Source: Chitinophaga deserti | Lineage (GTDB): Bacteria; Bacteroidota; Bacteroidia; Chitinophagales; Chitinophagaceae | Direction of reading: 5' to 3' | Assembly (NCBI RefSeq): GCF_003149455.1 | Contig: NZ_QFFK01000001.1 | Location: 62,001-126,000 of the forward strand | DNA length: 64,000 nt | Shown: one piece after another, positions 18,978-27,445 of the stretch | Numbering within the stretch: position 1 is the stretch's first letter | Layout of the letters: every line of letters starts with the position of its first letter | Made by a program: the position numbers and the translations under genes | The notes under the pieces: generated by a model | Database searches by the model: none | Told to the model about the DNA's origin: nothing | What the model saw: only the letters and a program-made list of their open reading frames with translations

Positions 18978-19282
18978 TGCATTGGATATTTATAAATAAA
19001 ATACAATATCAAAAACTAAACGCTATTAAAAGAATAGTGTTTCCGGCCCGAAAGTATAGTGTTTCCGGATTTTATAATATCTGTCAATTAACAAGATTAG
19101 GTACTATCTTGTAATTGGGTGAAAAATTTCGGTGGCATTTAGCAGGGAAGTTATAATTTATAAATTATAAGACTGTCCTGTGGTTAGGGGGTGCCAGCCG
19201 GAAGGGTGATTGTATCAGGGGGGCGATTTGTAATGGGAAATAACTGATCTGGATACCGTTTGCCGTAACAACATAAAATCGT
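18978..19282. promoter_or_regulatory. Intergenic control region lldD / SUKH-like gene
   Basis: No gene. Holds two 13-bp copies of ATAGTGTTTCCGG at 19034 and 19056 (22-bp period), an inverted repeat CAATTA-ACAAGAT / ATCTTGTAATTG at 19085-19117, and a perfect 20-bp palindrome at 19151-19170 made of TTATAATTTA and its complement. The direct repeat is nearest to lldD and is a plausible activator or repressor site for it. Confidence 0.5.
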
Positions 19283-19819
19283 ATGACGCATAAGGAATTC
19301 GCTTTAAAGATTTCTAAAGTCCCATTCACTCCAGAAGTCTATAAACAACATGGCTGGTCAGAAAAATTCATTGAAGACACTTTCAAACGGCATACTTTTT
19401 TACCCAAGGAACCAAGTAATACCATCCCCGAATGTGTTGATCCTATCCTAAATTTGGTTCGTTCTTTTGATGTGTCCAATGTGGAAATTGGGATGGTACG
19501 TTTCAATGATAAAATCGTCAACGGTCAAGACTACATCATTTTCGGAAGAGCCGAAACGGATGACCTGGTAATAAGTAAAATTACAAATGAAATACTGCTT
19601 CTGGAAAGCGGAATAAATCATGTCCTTTACTATTGCGCGTCCAACAGTACAACTTTTCTAAACGCATTATTGCAAATCGCCCCAATCTTTCAGCAAAGAG
19701 GCATAGATGTCAATCTGTTTGAAAACGATGCCGCGCAAATTAAATTTGCATCAGCATTTGGCGAAACTGCAGGAGGTGAAAAATATAAAGATTTCTACAG
19801 AATGTTATTAGGTGTTTAG
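19283..19819 (+). CDS. Putative SUKH-like immunity protein
   Basis: A 178-residue soluble protein, AT-rich compared with flanking genes. The fold pattern (YIIFGRAETDDLVISKITNEIL, then a C-terminal stretch with ASNSTTFLNALLQIAP) resembles SUKH-superfamily immunity proteins, in which a middle beta-sheet reports an activity score and a late helix begins SSLEXFL. The N-terminal GWSEKFIEDTFKRHTFLP would be the usual leading helices. The next gene, on the opposite strand, is a barstar-family inhibitor, which supports an immunity role. No toxin gene is visible. The family call is tentative. Confidence 0.45.
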   Translation: MTHKEFALKISKVPFTPEVYKQHGWSEKFIEDTFKRHTFLPKEPSNTIPECVDPILNLVRSFDVSNVEIGMVRFNDKIVNGQDYIIFGRAETDDLVISKITNEILLLESGINHVLYYCASNSTTFLNALLQIAPIFQQRGIDVNLFENDAAQIKFASAFGETAGGEKYKDFYRMLLGV

Positions 19820-19849
19820 TGAAGTGAGTTCTCTGATTCTCTAGGTCTC

Positions 19850-20119
19850 TCAGCAACATTCAAACTTAAATCCTTCAATCTCTTTCTCCGCATCTTCGAA
19901 AATTTGCTTAGCCATAACAGCAAAGTCACCTAGATACAAATTACTTAGTTTAAAATCTCGCCAAATAACCATGGCGGGAATCGCTATAAAACCAGTTATA
20001 CAATCCCACAGCGCATTAAGATTCTTACCATAGAAGTCTGGGAAACTTAACTGATCACTGATTGCTTTGTGAAAATCTTCAATTGTTCTTATTTCTTTTC
20101 CTTCCAATATTGCTATCAT
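19850..20119 (-). CDS. Barstar-family ribonuclease inhibitor
   Basis: An 89-residue protein matching barstar in length and in its diagnostic stretch: IRTIEDFHKAISDQL, then FPDFYGKNLNALWDCI (about 30-46), equivalent to the barstar PxYYGxNLDALWD signature. Acidic residues in the helix before the C-terminus (FEDAEKEIEGF) fit barnase-type inhibition. Such proteins neutralise secreted barnase-like toxins used in contact-dependent competition. It converges with the SUKH-like gene (30 bases between stops) in the same AT-rich islet, upstream of tRNA-Asp. Confidence 0.9.
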   Translation of the reverse strand: MIAILEGKEIRTIEDFHKAISDQLSFPDFYGKNLNALWDCITGFIAIPAMVIWRDFKLSNLYLGDFAVMAKQIFEDAEKEIEGFKFECC

Positions 20120-20281
20120 TTTACCTTAAAACTATTTGTGTAAATGATTCAAAGTAACACAATGGTTAATAGAAAAATCTGTCCTTACAGCAAGTCAGCA
20201 ACAAAAATAGAATTTACATAACTAATATTTGGAGGCGATAATGACCGCAGGGTGCTTTGAAAGCAATGGTAAGTCGCTAAA

Positions 20282-20314
20282 ACAAAAAAGCCCATGCTAA
20301 TTGCATGAGCTTAA
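20282..20314 (-). terminator. Terminator of tRNA-Asp
   Basis: On the minus strand a stem AGCTCATGC / GCATGGGCT with loop AATTA is followed by TTTTTTGTTTT, directly after the tRNA 3' end. Confidence 0.8.
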
Positions 20315-20318
20315 GATG

Positions 20319-20392
20319 CGGACCGGACGGGACTCGAACCCGCGACCTCCGCCGTGACAGGGCGGCATTCTAACCGACTGAACTACCGATCC
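20319..20392 (-). tRNA. tRNA-Asp (GTC)
   Basis: A full cloverleaf on the minus strand: acceptor GGATCGG / CCGGTCC, anticodon stem CCGCC / GGCGG around loop CTGTCAC with anticodon GTC (plus-strand gac at 20356-20358), T-arm GCGGG-TTCGAGT-CCCGT and discriminator G73, as expected for Asp. The CCA end is not encoded; the genome reads CA then T after G73. Confidence 0.96.
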
Positions 20393-20398
20393 TTCCCT

Positions 20399-20422
20399 TT
20401 AAAAAAAGCCCTAAGGGGGCTT
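20399..20422 (-). terminator. Terminator-like hairpin just upstream of tRNA-Asp
   Basis: Minus-strand stem AAGCCC / GGGCTT followed by seven T, ending a few bases before the tRNA 5' end. No minus-strand gene lies in front of it, so its transcript is unknown. Confidence 0.5.
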
Positions 20423-20533
20423 CCGTTTTGGGATTGCAAAGATAAGGACAAAATCTGCACAAACGCAAATCTTTTTTAGGATTTATTTTTAGCACGGAAT
20501 TGGGTAATTTCATTAACGCTCAACCCATCACAT

Positions 20534-21046
20534 ATGAAGAACCTTTCACCTGCGCTCCTCCTCGCCCTCTGCGCCGCCTGCAACCAGGCCTCCAAACCCA
20601 CTACGGGCGATACCTCCATCATCCAGGACGTTAAGGAGCTGGTGCCCGTTACACCGCCACCCGCTGTAGATATCCATACCGCCCAGCTGCAGGCCCAGGA
20701 CTCTGTTTTCGACGATGGCTCCATCCCTACCAGCTGGGAGAACGCCGGGTTCAGCAACCCGCAGGAATTTAAAATGTTCCTCGCCCGCTTCAAAACATGG
20801 GTAAAGCTCGATCAGCGGGATAGTATCGCTTCCGTGATCCGCTTCCCCCTCCGCCTCTACCCTTCTGCTGCCGATTTCAAATCTCAATACACGAATATCT
20901 TCGACCCTGCCCTTAAACAAGCCGTAGATACCCTCCGCCTCGATCGCATCTTCCGGAACTCACAGGGCGCCATGATCGCTAATGGCCGTATCTGGTTCGC
21001 TCCATTACCGGAAGGCTACCGCATCATCGCCATCAACGCCCGGTAA
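20534..21046 (+). CDS. Hypothetical lipoprotein
   Basis: A 170-residue protein with signal peptide MKNLSPALLLALCAAC and a lipobox Cys at about 16. A Pro/Thr-rich linker (about 20-45) precedes a globular part with PTSWENAGFSNPQEFKMFL and a C-terminal segment ending GRIWFAPLPEGYRIIAINAR. No family is recognised. The next gene starts two bases after its stop codon, so the pair is probably one transcript. Position in the periplasm or outer membrane is inferred from the lipobox. Confidence 0.75.
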   Translation: MKNLSPALLLALCAACNQASKPTTGDTSIIQDVKELVPVTPPPAVDIHTAQLQAQDSVFDDGSIPTSWENAGFSNPQEFKMFLARFKTWVKLDQRDSIASVIRFPLRLYPSAADFKSQYTNIFDPALKQAVDTLRLDRIFRNSQGAMIANGRIWFAPLPEGYRIIAINAR

Positions 21047-21047
21047 T

Positions 21048-21560
21048 ATGACCGCCGCCGAAGCCAGTACCCTCATCCACATGCCCGATTTGCCCGGCAA
21101 CAGTACCCCACAATCATGGGCCGATCTTGGATCAGGCAGCGGACTGTTTACCCGTACCCTGCTCACCCAACTCCCTCCCGGCTCAACTGTATACGCCATT
21201 GACCGTGACGAAGTTCCGGCCCCCTCTGCGGGTATAGTCTCCCGGCAGGCCGACTTCACCGCCCACAACTGGCAAACACCGCCACTTCACGGTATCCTCA
21301 TGGCCAATTCATTACATTTTGTCAAAGACCATAAAGCATTCCTCCAAAAGGCTGCCGATACACTCCTGCCTGCCGCGCGCTTCCTGTATGTAGAATACGA
21401 TACGGACACGCCTAATCCATGGGTACCCTATCCGCTCAGCTTTAAAACTCTGCAACAACTCTTCCGTTCCCTTCAGCTGGGAGAAGCCCGGCTTTTACAT
21501 ACGATGCCCTCCCGGTTTGGTGGCGCGCAACTATACTCGGCGATGGTTACGCTGCGGTAA
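21048..21560 (+). CDS. Class I SAM-dependent methyltransferase
   Basis: A 170-residue protein starting at the ATG two bases past the previous stop (a longer frame would overlap that gene). Motif I reads WADLGSGSGLFT (about 25-36), motif II VYAIDRDE (about 49-56) and motif IV HGILMANSLHFVKD (about 82-95). No DNA- or RNA-specific motif such as NPPY is visible, so a small-molecule or protein substrate is likely; the real substrate is unknown. Confidence 0.85.
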   Translation: MTAAEASTLIHMPDLPGNSTPQSWADLGSGSGLFTRTLLTQLPPGSTVYAIDRDEVPAPSAGIVSRQADFTAHNWQTPPLHGILMANSLHFVKDHKAFLQKAADTLLPAARFLYVEYDTDTPNPWVPYPLSFKTLQQLFRSLQLGEARLLHTMPSRFGGAQLYSAMVTLR

Positions 21561-21656
21561 ATACGCATTGCGGAGATTACAGGGAAACACGGAAATCTTT
21601 TGGTTTTTGATTCACTCGTGTCCATTCTATAGCTGTTTTCCGATATTTGCACGCAG

Positions 21657-22679
21657 ATGCCGATACACCGATACATATGGTTGCCCCTGTTGCTGGCCTT
21701 CTTTGCCTGCCATCAGCCCCGGGAAACACACCGCGCATTTTACCACTGGAAGCAACGGTACGACCCCGCCCCCGGCGAAAAAGATGCCCTGCAAAAACTG
21801 GATGTCCGGAGGATGTATATTAAATGCTTCGATGTAGACTGGCAGCATAATAATGCCCTACCCGTTGCCGTGACAGACATACGCACTGCATTCCCCGACA
21901 GTACACTCATTGTACCGGTTGTATTTATCATGAACGAAGTATGGCAGCGGAAAGACAGTGCATGGCCCCGTGAACTGGCAAAGCGCACGGCCGACCTTCT
22001 TCAGCAGGTGTGCCGCAATATTCCCGCATCACACATCCCGGAAATACAACTCGATTGTGATTGGACCCGCTCCAGCCGCGAAGCCTACTTCGCTTTCCTG
22101 CAGGCCATCCGCAACGAGCCTTTCTTTCAGCACCGTCAGCTTTCTGCTACCATACGCCTGCACCAGGTGAAGTACACCAATGGCAGCGGAGTACCTCCTG
22201 TAGATAAAGGTCTCCTCATGTGTTACAACATGGGCGACCTCCGCAAGCCGGGCGACCATAATTCTATCATAGACCTGCCCACGCTCGAATCCTATACCGG
22301 CAACAGCCGTATCGAGGATTACCCGTTGCCGCTCGACTTTGCCCTCCCGCTCTTTGAATGGGATGTGCTCTTCCGGCAGGGACGGTACGCCGGCCTTACC
22401 CGTAATATGCCCCTTGGCAATGAAAGCATATTCCGCAAAACCGGCAGCCTCACTTATTCCGTAGTTAAAGACACCGCTATCAACAGCGTACGCCTCCATC
22501 CCGGAGATATCATCCGGCATGAAGACAGTCCGCCGGAAGTACTCCGCAAAGCCGCGAAGCATATTTCTAAGCAACGGCAACCGGGCAGCCCGGTGATTAT
22601 CTTCTATCATCTCGATTCTGAAATTCTTAATAAATATGACCTGCATGAACTGGAAACGATTTACCGTCTATTCGGGTAG
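21657..22679 (+). CDS. Secreted TIM-barrel-like lipoprotein of unknown function
   Basis: A 340-residue protein with a signal peptide ending LLAFFAC (Cys about 18). Alternating strand/helix blocks suggest a TIM barrel: VRRMYIKCFDVDW (about 50-62), LIVPVVFIMNEVW, IPEIQLDCDWTRSS (about 132-145) and KGLLMCYNMGDL. The DCDW segment recalls the active region of glycosidase-like families such as DUF3142, but no catalytic assignment is possible. It overlaps the next gene by 44 bases, so translation is probably coupled. Confidence 0.7.
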   Translation: MPIHRYIWLPLLLAFFACHQPRETHRAFYHWKQRYDPAPGEKDALQKLDVRRMYIKCFDVDWQHNNALPVAVTDIRTAFPDSTLIVPVVFIMNEVWQRKDSAWPRELAKRTADLLQQVCRNIPASHIPEIQLDCDWTRSSREAYFAFLQAIRNEPFFQHRQLSATIRLHQVKYTNGSGVPPVDKGLLMCYNMGDLRKPGDHNSIIDLPTLESYTGNSRIEDYPLPLDFALPLFEWDVLFRQGRYAGLTRNMPLGNESIFRKTGSLTYSVVKDTAINSVRLHPGDIIRHEDSPPEVLRKAAKHISKQRQPGSPVIIFYHLDSEILNKYDLHELETIYRLFG

Positions 22680-24978
22680 CGCGCTGGCCATGACGCTGGC
22701 GGGTGCTGCCTATGTGTGGTCCTGCGGTCCGGAGCCTGACCCTTATGATTACTACACCTCAATGTTCAACCCCAACCTGGCGGAGAAGCCCGGCTTTGAA
22801 CCATTTTACTACACGGCCCTCATCGATTACTATGCCGCCGAAACGCCGGAACAAAAGCTTAACCTGAAAGAGTGGGGTGCTTTCTTTAAAGGGAAAGTGA
22901 ATGAGCACGACCTGCAGGAGTTCATATACTACTACACCCGTCCGCAGATGAGTGCGTTGTATAACCACATCGAAAAGAACCAGCCGCTGCAGCTGCCGGA
23001 CAGTGTCCAAAAAAACGGGCTGACGAAATACTTCCTGCAAACGAAAGACCGTGAAACACTCGGCTACCTTATGTACGCCAGGCAATGTGAAATCAATTCC
23101 GCCGCCGGTGATCCATGGGATGCCCCCAAGCGGGATTCTGCAGGTATGCTGCGCCTCGCCAGGAACGGCATGCAACTATACCGCGCTGCGCAGAATGAAC
23201 AGATCAGGGAACGGTATGCGTTTCAGTCTGTAAGGATGTCGCACTACGCAGGTAACTACAAGCAGGCACTGCAGTATTACGATTCACTTGCTGCTCCGTT
23301 GAAAGGAGAATCCCTCATCCAGTACCGCACACTGATGCTGAAAGCCGGCGCCCTGATGCGCACCGGCAAGAAGGCACAGAGCGCTTACATCTTCTCCCAG
23401 ATATTCGATAAAGTACCCAGCCAGCGGAAGCTTGCCTTCCAGAACCTGAAATGGGCCGATGTATATGAAAACAGCGTGCTCCAGCTCTGTAAAACACCTT
23501 ATGAGAAAGGCACCGTTACCGCCATGTACGCCATGCGCCAGGTAGATTATCATCCGCAGGGACTGGAACAGACATACGCTGTATTCCCCCAGCACCCACT
23601 GGTGGAAGTGCTGCTCAGCCGTGAGATCGCGAAGCTGGAAGAGAACTATTTCACCAATGCACTGGCCAAACAAAGCGGTGTGATGGGTAGCTACTGGATC
23701 TCTTCCGAATTAGAGCCCACCAGTGTAGAAACCCTGCGAGATGTAGCCGACCGTATTGCGAAAGAAGGAAAAGTGAAAGAGCCGGCGTTGTTCCACATCA
23801 GCAGTGCCTACCTCTCGTATATGATACGTGATTACAAAGCAACACGTGCCAGTCTTGCCGCTGCACAGAACCTTCCTGCAAGGCCCGCGGTAAAAGATCA
23901 GTTTGAGGTGGTGAAACTTTTACTCACTATCGCAGAGCAGCCGCGAATTGACGCACCTTTCGAACAGGCGCTGCTGCCTTCCCTCCGCTGGCTCGATACT
24001 AAAATCACGAAAAACGAAAATGAGGATTACTGGTATGATCCTGACCCGGCTACACTGGATGGCAGTTATTACGCCCGCCTGTACCGCAACCTGATGGATT
24101 TCATCATAGCTCCGCGTTATGCCATGCAGGGCGACCCCGTGCGCCAGGCGCTTGCCCTTTCCAACCGCGACCGGGCAAAGCCTTACCAGTATTACTGGCA
24201 GTATGTGTCTGCAAAAAGCTTCATCTCCGACAGCCTGCCCACCAACGCCATAATAACGCTGTATAACGGCCGTAAAGCCCGTAACCAGTCGGCCTACGAA
24301 GCCTATATGTACCAAAGCCTGCCCATGAAGGAAGATGAACTGGGAGAGGCTATTGCCATCAGCTATGTGCGCCATCACCAGTTCCCTGATGCAGTGGAGT
24401 GGTTTAAACGCAGTGGCAGCTCCCTTAGTACAGAAAGAGCGCTGAAACCCCAGTTACAGGATTATGGACTGGAAGAAATTGATTCCATGAGTAAGCCCAT
24501 TTCCGAACTGCAGTTTGCGGAGAAAATGGCTTCGCTGGAGAAAGACATGAAGAAGTCGAAGGTAAGCCCGGAAACGTATTTCGAATATGCAAGCGGACTG
24601 TTCAGCATATCCTACTACGGTGCATCTTATCACCTTACCACGAGCTACCGTCCGAGTACAGACTGGTGGACGCCGGAAGACGATAAAACGCCCTGGCTGA
24701 AGGAGTACTATGGCTGTTACCGTGCAGAATCTTTCTACAAGAAAGCGGCGGACGCTTCCACTGATCCGGAATTTAAGGCAAAAGCCCTTTACCTGGCTGC
24801 CCGATGTGCCCAGAAGCACCTGCCTTATTCGGACGACCTGGAATGGCACCTGCAGGCTATACGGAAAAACCCTTACTTCCCGGAACTGCACAGCCAATAC
24901 AAAAACACCCGTTTTTACCAGGACATTGTGAAGGAATGCGGTTACCTCCGCGACTTCGCCAAAGCGCAGAAACCGTAA
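22636..24978 (+). CDS. Large secreted repeat (TPR-like) protein of unknown function
   Basis: A 780-residue protein; the second Met (22645, MNWKRF) is an alternative start. A short N-terminal signal segment ends AYVWSCGPE, so it may be lipidated. The body is helix-rich with Tyr/Ala/Leu patterns typical of TPR/Sel1-like solenoids (e.g. RYAFQSVRMSHYAGNYKQAL, KAKALYLAARCAQKHL near 710-725). It overlaps the preceding TIM-barrel-like gene and ends before a clear terminator, so the two form an operon. Role unknown; a scaffold or peptide/protein-binding function at the cell envelope is a guess. Confidence 0.75.
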   Translation: MTCMNWKRFTVYSGSALAMTLAGAAYVWSCGPEPDPYDYYTSMFNPNLAEKPGFEPFYYTALIDYYAAETPEQKLNLKEWGAFFKGKVNEHDLQEFIYYYTRPQMSALYNHIEKNQPLQLPDSVQKNGLTKYFLQTKDRETLGYLMYARQCEINSAAGDPWDAPKRDSAGMLRLARNGMQLYRAAQNEQIRERYAFQSVRMSHYAGNYKQALQYYDSLAAPLKGESLIQYRTLMLKAGALMRTGKKAQSAYIFSQIFDKVPSQRKLAFQNLKWADVYENSVLQLCKTPYEKGTVTAMYAMRQVDYHPQGLEQTYAVFPQHPLVEVLLSREIAKLEENYFTNALAKQSGVMGSYWISSELEPTSVETLRDVADRIAKEGKVKEPALFHISSAYLSYMIRDYKATRASLAAAQNLPARPAVKDQFEVVKLLLTIAEQPRIDAPFEQALLPSLRWLDTKITKNENEDYWYDPDPATLDGSYYARLYRNLMDFIIAPRYAMQGDPVRQALALSNRDRAKPYQYYWQYVSAKSFISDSLPTNAIITLYNGRKARNQSAYEAYMYQSLPMKEDELGEAIAISYVRHHQFPDAVEWFKRSGSSLSTERALKPQLQDYGLEEIDSMSKPISELQFAEKMASLEKDMKKSKVSPETYFEYASGLFSISYYGASYHLTTSYRPSTDWWTPEDDKTPWLKEYYGCYRAESFYKKAADASTDPEFKAKALYLAARCAQKHLPYSDDLEWHLQAIRKNPYFPELHSQYKNTRFYQDIVKECGYLRDFAKAQKP

Positions 24979-25005
24979 AACAAACTGATTCTCAATCAAT
25001 AAAAA

Positions 25006-25037
25006 GGGGCTGGTATAAAAATAGCAGCCCTAGTTTT
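25006..25037 (+). terminator. Terminator after the repeat-protein gene
   Basis: Stem GGGCTG / CAGCCC with a 12-base A/T-rich loop, followed by TAGTTTTTTC on the plus strand, 30 bases past the stop codon. Confidence 0.75.
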
Positions 25038-25174
25038 TTCATCATTACTACTAAATAAACAATGCGGGACAAAATGTATGGATTACATACTATCTGCCCC
25101 AGCTACAATATAACGAATTCCATTCAATAAAGTTGCGGATAGCCGTTGCCGTGATGTGCAAAAGCCCAAACTAT

Positions 25175-26368
25175 TTACAAATACCATTTTTTATACCGCA
25201 GCAACCCCTCCAGGAAGTAGTAATCCGCATACGTAAGCGGTACATCCACTTCTGAATTAGCAAGGAAATGCCCTACGCTATGCTGCAGAATAAACCCGCC
25301 ATTCTCTCCCAATTTTGCCCGGTATGCGGGAGAGGAAAGGGATTGCAGCATGATGCCTGCGGCAGACACAAACTGCGCTCTTTCTTTCTTATCTACATAC
25401 TGCCCCAGTTCCAGCAATGCAGAAGCTGCAATAGCGCCTGCGGATGCATCGCGGGCAGTAGGGATCTGCGGTGCATTATAATCCCAGTAAGGGATTTTAT
25501 CGGCCGGGAGGTTGGGATGCCTTAAAATGAACCGGGCGATATTCCTTGCATGATTAAGATACTTCTCCTCTTTAGTGAAACGGTACATCATGGTGAAACC
25601 GTAGAGCCCCCATGCTTGTCCGCGGCTCCAGGCGGAAGTATCGTGCGCACCCTGACCGTTTACCTTTTGGATAACCGTTCCCTTATCGAGATCGTAGTCT
25701 ACAATGTGAAATGTGCTATGATCAGGGCGGTAGTGATTCTTTAAAGTGGTATTGGCATGCGCCAGGGCTATTTCACGATAACGGGGGCTGCCGCCCTGTT
25801 CAGTTACCCATAGTAATTGTTCCAGGTTCATCATATTATCGATGATCACCGGGCAATTCAGTTTCTTATTCCTGTTCCACGACTGGATGGAGTTGATGGA
25901 AGGCCGGTACCGGGTGATCTGGTAAACGGCAGCAGTGTCTATAATGGTTTTATAACGCTTATCGCCCGTGATGCGGTATGCATTGCCGAAAGAGCAGTAG
26001 ATCATGAATCCGATATCGTGGTTGCCTGTGTAGCGCTGCTCCTTCGCAAGGATACCCAGTCGCCGTTCTGCTTCTGCTTTCACCGCAGGATCTTTAGTGT
26101 ATTCATAAAGGTACCAGAGCGTACCGGGATAAAATCCGCTGCACCACCATTCTGTATCTGACGTAACAGACCGGCCCTGTTGGAAAGTACGGGGCATACG
26201 ATCTGCCGGTGTACTGTCTTTTAAAACCTGGTATTGTTTTACGGCGAAGCGCATGTTCTCATCAATCAGCCGGCGCATGTCGCTTTTGGAAGGCTGCTGT
26301 GCATTTGCCGCAGCAGGAATAACGAGGAATGCCAGGGCGGTAGCCCATTTTCCAATAGTGGAAGTCAT
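25175..26368 (-). CDS. GH88 unsaturated glucuronyl hydrolase, secreted
   Basis: A 397-residue enzyme starting at the ATG before the signal peptide (MTSTIGKWATALAFL, cut near ANAQ); longer frames add an implausible leader. GH88 features: NHDIGFMIYCSFG with the conserved Asp, CPVIIDNMMN with the second conserved Asp, and SAWSRGQAWGLYGFTMMY. These enzymes hydrate and remove 4,5-unsaturated uronic acids made by polysaccharide lyases. It is a clear paralogue of the GH88 at the right end of the window (long identical blocks such as HANTTLKNH and SAWSRGQAWGLYG). It stands alone, with a LacI-type palindrome 45 bases upstream. Confidence 0.92.
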   Translation of the reverse strand: MTSTIGKWATALAFLVIPAAANAQQPSKSDMRRLIDENMRFAVKQYQVLKDSTPADRMPRTFQQGRSVTSDTEWWCSGFYPGTLWYLYEYTKDPAVKAEAERRLGILAKEQRYTGNHDIGFMIYCSFGNAYRITGDKRYKTIIDTAAVYQITRYRPSINSIQSWNRNKKLNCPVIIDNMMNLEQLLWVTEQGGSPRYREIALAHANTTLKNHYRPDHSTFHIVDYDLDKGTVIQKVNGQGAHDTSAWSRGQAWGLYGFTMMYRFTKEEKYLNHARNIARFILRHPNLPADKIPYWDYNAPQIPTARDASAGAIAASALLELGQYVDKKERAQFVSAAGIMLQSLSSPAYRAKLGENGGFILQHSVGHFLANSEVDVPLTYADYYFLEGLLRYKKWYL

Positions 26369-26412
26369 GGAAAAACTATTTAACTGTAAACAGGATGGAT
26401 ACAATACTAACC

Positions 26413-26426
26413 TGCAATCGTTTGCA
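26413..26426. promoter_or_regulatory. LacI-type operator candidate upstream of GH88
   Basis: TGCAATCGTTTGCA: arms TGCAA / TTGCA around a central CG; six of seven pairs match. It lies between the GH88 start and the divergent nuclease gene, 45 bases from the GH88 start codon. Confidence 0.5.
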
Positions 26427-26479
26427 TAAAAATAATAAGCCATCCGGATATATCCAGGTATTTTTTGGATATTGCGGTC

Positions 26480-26950
26480 ATGCGTTTTGTTTTAGTATTC
26501 TTTTTAATATTTACCGGTTGCGCAACCAGCGCACAAACAGGAAAAGTAGTAGCAGTCAAAGACGGAGATACGATTGAAATGATGATGGGAAAGAAAGCAG
26601 TCCGCATCAGGCTATTTGGGGTCGATAGTCCGGAAAAGGGCCAGCCCTTCGGAGAAAAGGCCCGGCAGTATACCGCAGATCTCTGTTATGGTAAGGTAGT
26701 CCGCTTACAGCAGAAGGATAAGGACCAGTATGGGAGAATTGTAGGGGAAATATTCCTGCCCGATGGCAGCTCTCTCAACGCCCGATTGATAGCTGCCGGC
26801 TTTGCCTGGCAATATACCGAGTTCAGTAAAGACCCCGAATGGGCAAAAGCACAGGAACAGGCGAAACTGGAAAAGAAAGGGCTATGGGCAGATAAACACC
26901 CTGTTGCCCCATGGACCTGGCGGAAGCAGCACCGCCGCTCAGCCAGATAA
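26480..26950 (+). CDS. Thermonuclease-family (SNase) lipoprotein
   Basis: A 156-residue secreted nuclease. Start chosen at MRFVLVFF, which gives a signal peptide with lipobox FTGC (Cys about 13). The staphylococcal-nuclease fold shows VKDGDTIEM (calcium site Asp), the arginine-containing RLFGVDSPE, and DQYGRIVGE with the second catalytic Arg; the C-terminus LEKKGLWADKHPVAPW is the family's closing segment. It would cut DNA and RNA at the envelope or outside. It is followed after 18 bases by the thioesterase gene. Confidence 0.9.
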   Translation: MRFVLVFFLIFTGCATSAQTGKVVAVKDGDTIEMMMGKKAVRIRLFGVDSPEKGQPFGEKARQYTADLCYGKVVRLQQKDKDQYGRIVGEIFLPDGSSLNARLIAAGFAWQYTEFSKDPEWAKAQEQAKLEKKGLWADKHPVAPWTWRKQHRRSAR

Positions 26951-26968
26951 CAGACATAATATTATTAT

Positions 26969-27442
26969 ATGGAATCACCTCAGCACACCGTTACCCTCCG
27001 CTTCCTGGCGGAACCTTCTGATGTTAACTTCGGAGGCAAAGTTCATGGCGGATCGGTAATGAAATGGATAGACCAGGCGGGTTTTACCTGTGCGGCCAAC
27101 TGGAGCGGGCAATACTGTGTAACCGTATATGTAGGCGGCATCCGCTTCTACAAACCCATTTCCATTGGCGATCTGGTGGAGATATCCGCTTCCATCATCT
27201 ATACCGGCCAAACCAGCATGCATATTTCCATTCATGTTTATGCGGGTAATCCCCGGCAGCAGGAAAAGGTGAAAACCACCCATTGCATCATGGTATTTGC
27301 CGCGATCGATGAAAAAGGGCAGACGGTGCCCGTTCCTAAATGGACACCCCGGACGGAGCAGGAGTTGAATATGGAGAAATATGCCCACCGGCTGATGGAC
27401 CTCCGGAAGAATATCGATGATGAAATGAAGCCTTACCTCTGA
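26969..27442 (+). CDS. Acyl-CoA thioesterase, hotdog fold (YciA-like)
   Basis: A 157-residue enzyme that hydrolyses acyl-CoA to the free acid and CoA. The hotdog-fold signature NFGGKVHGGSVMKWIDQAGF (about 20-39) contains the catalytic Asp in WIDQAG, and GGIRFYKPISIGD follows, as in YciA/ACOT proteins. Length is normal. It starts 18 bases after the nuclease gene and converges with the redoxin-like gene, leaving only 3 bases between the stops. Confidence 0.9.
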   Translation: MESPQHTVTLRFLAEPSDVNFGGKVHGGSVMKWIDQAGFTCAANWSGQYCVTVYVGGIRFYKPISIGDLVEISASIIYTGQTSMHISIHVYAGNPRQQEKVKTTHCIMVFAAIDEKGQTVPVPKWTPRTEQELNMEKYAHRLMDLRKNIDDEMKPYL

Positions 27443-27445
27443 TCC

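Noticed and set aside
20239..20298. Tiny plus-strand frame with a GGAGG-like site, MTAGCFESNGKSLK start
   Set aside because: Eighteen codons, runs into the tRNA-Asp terminator, and no homologue is known; likely chance.
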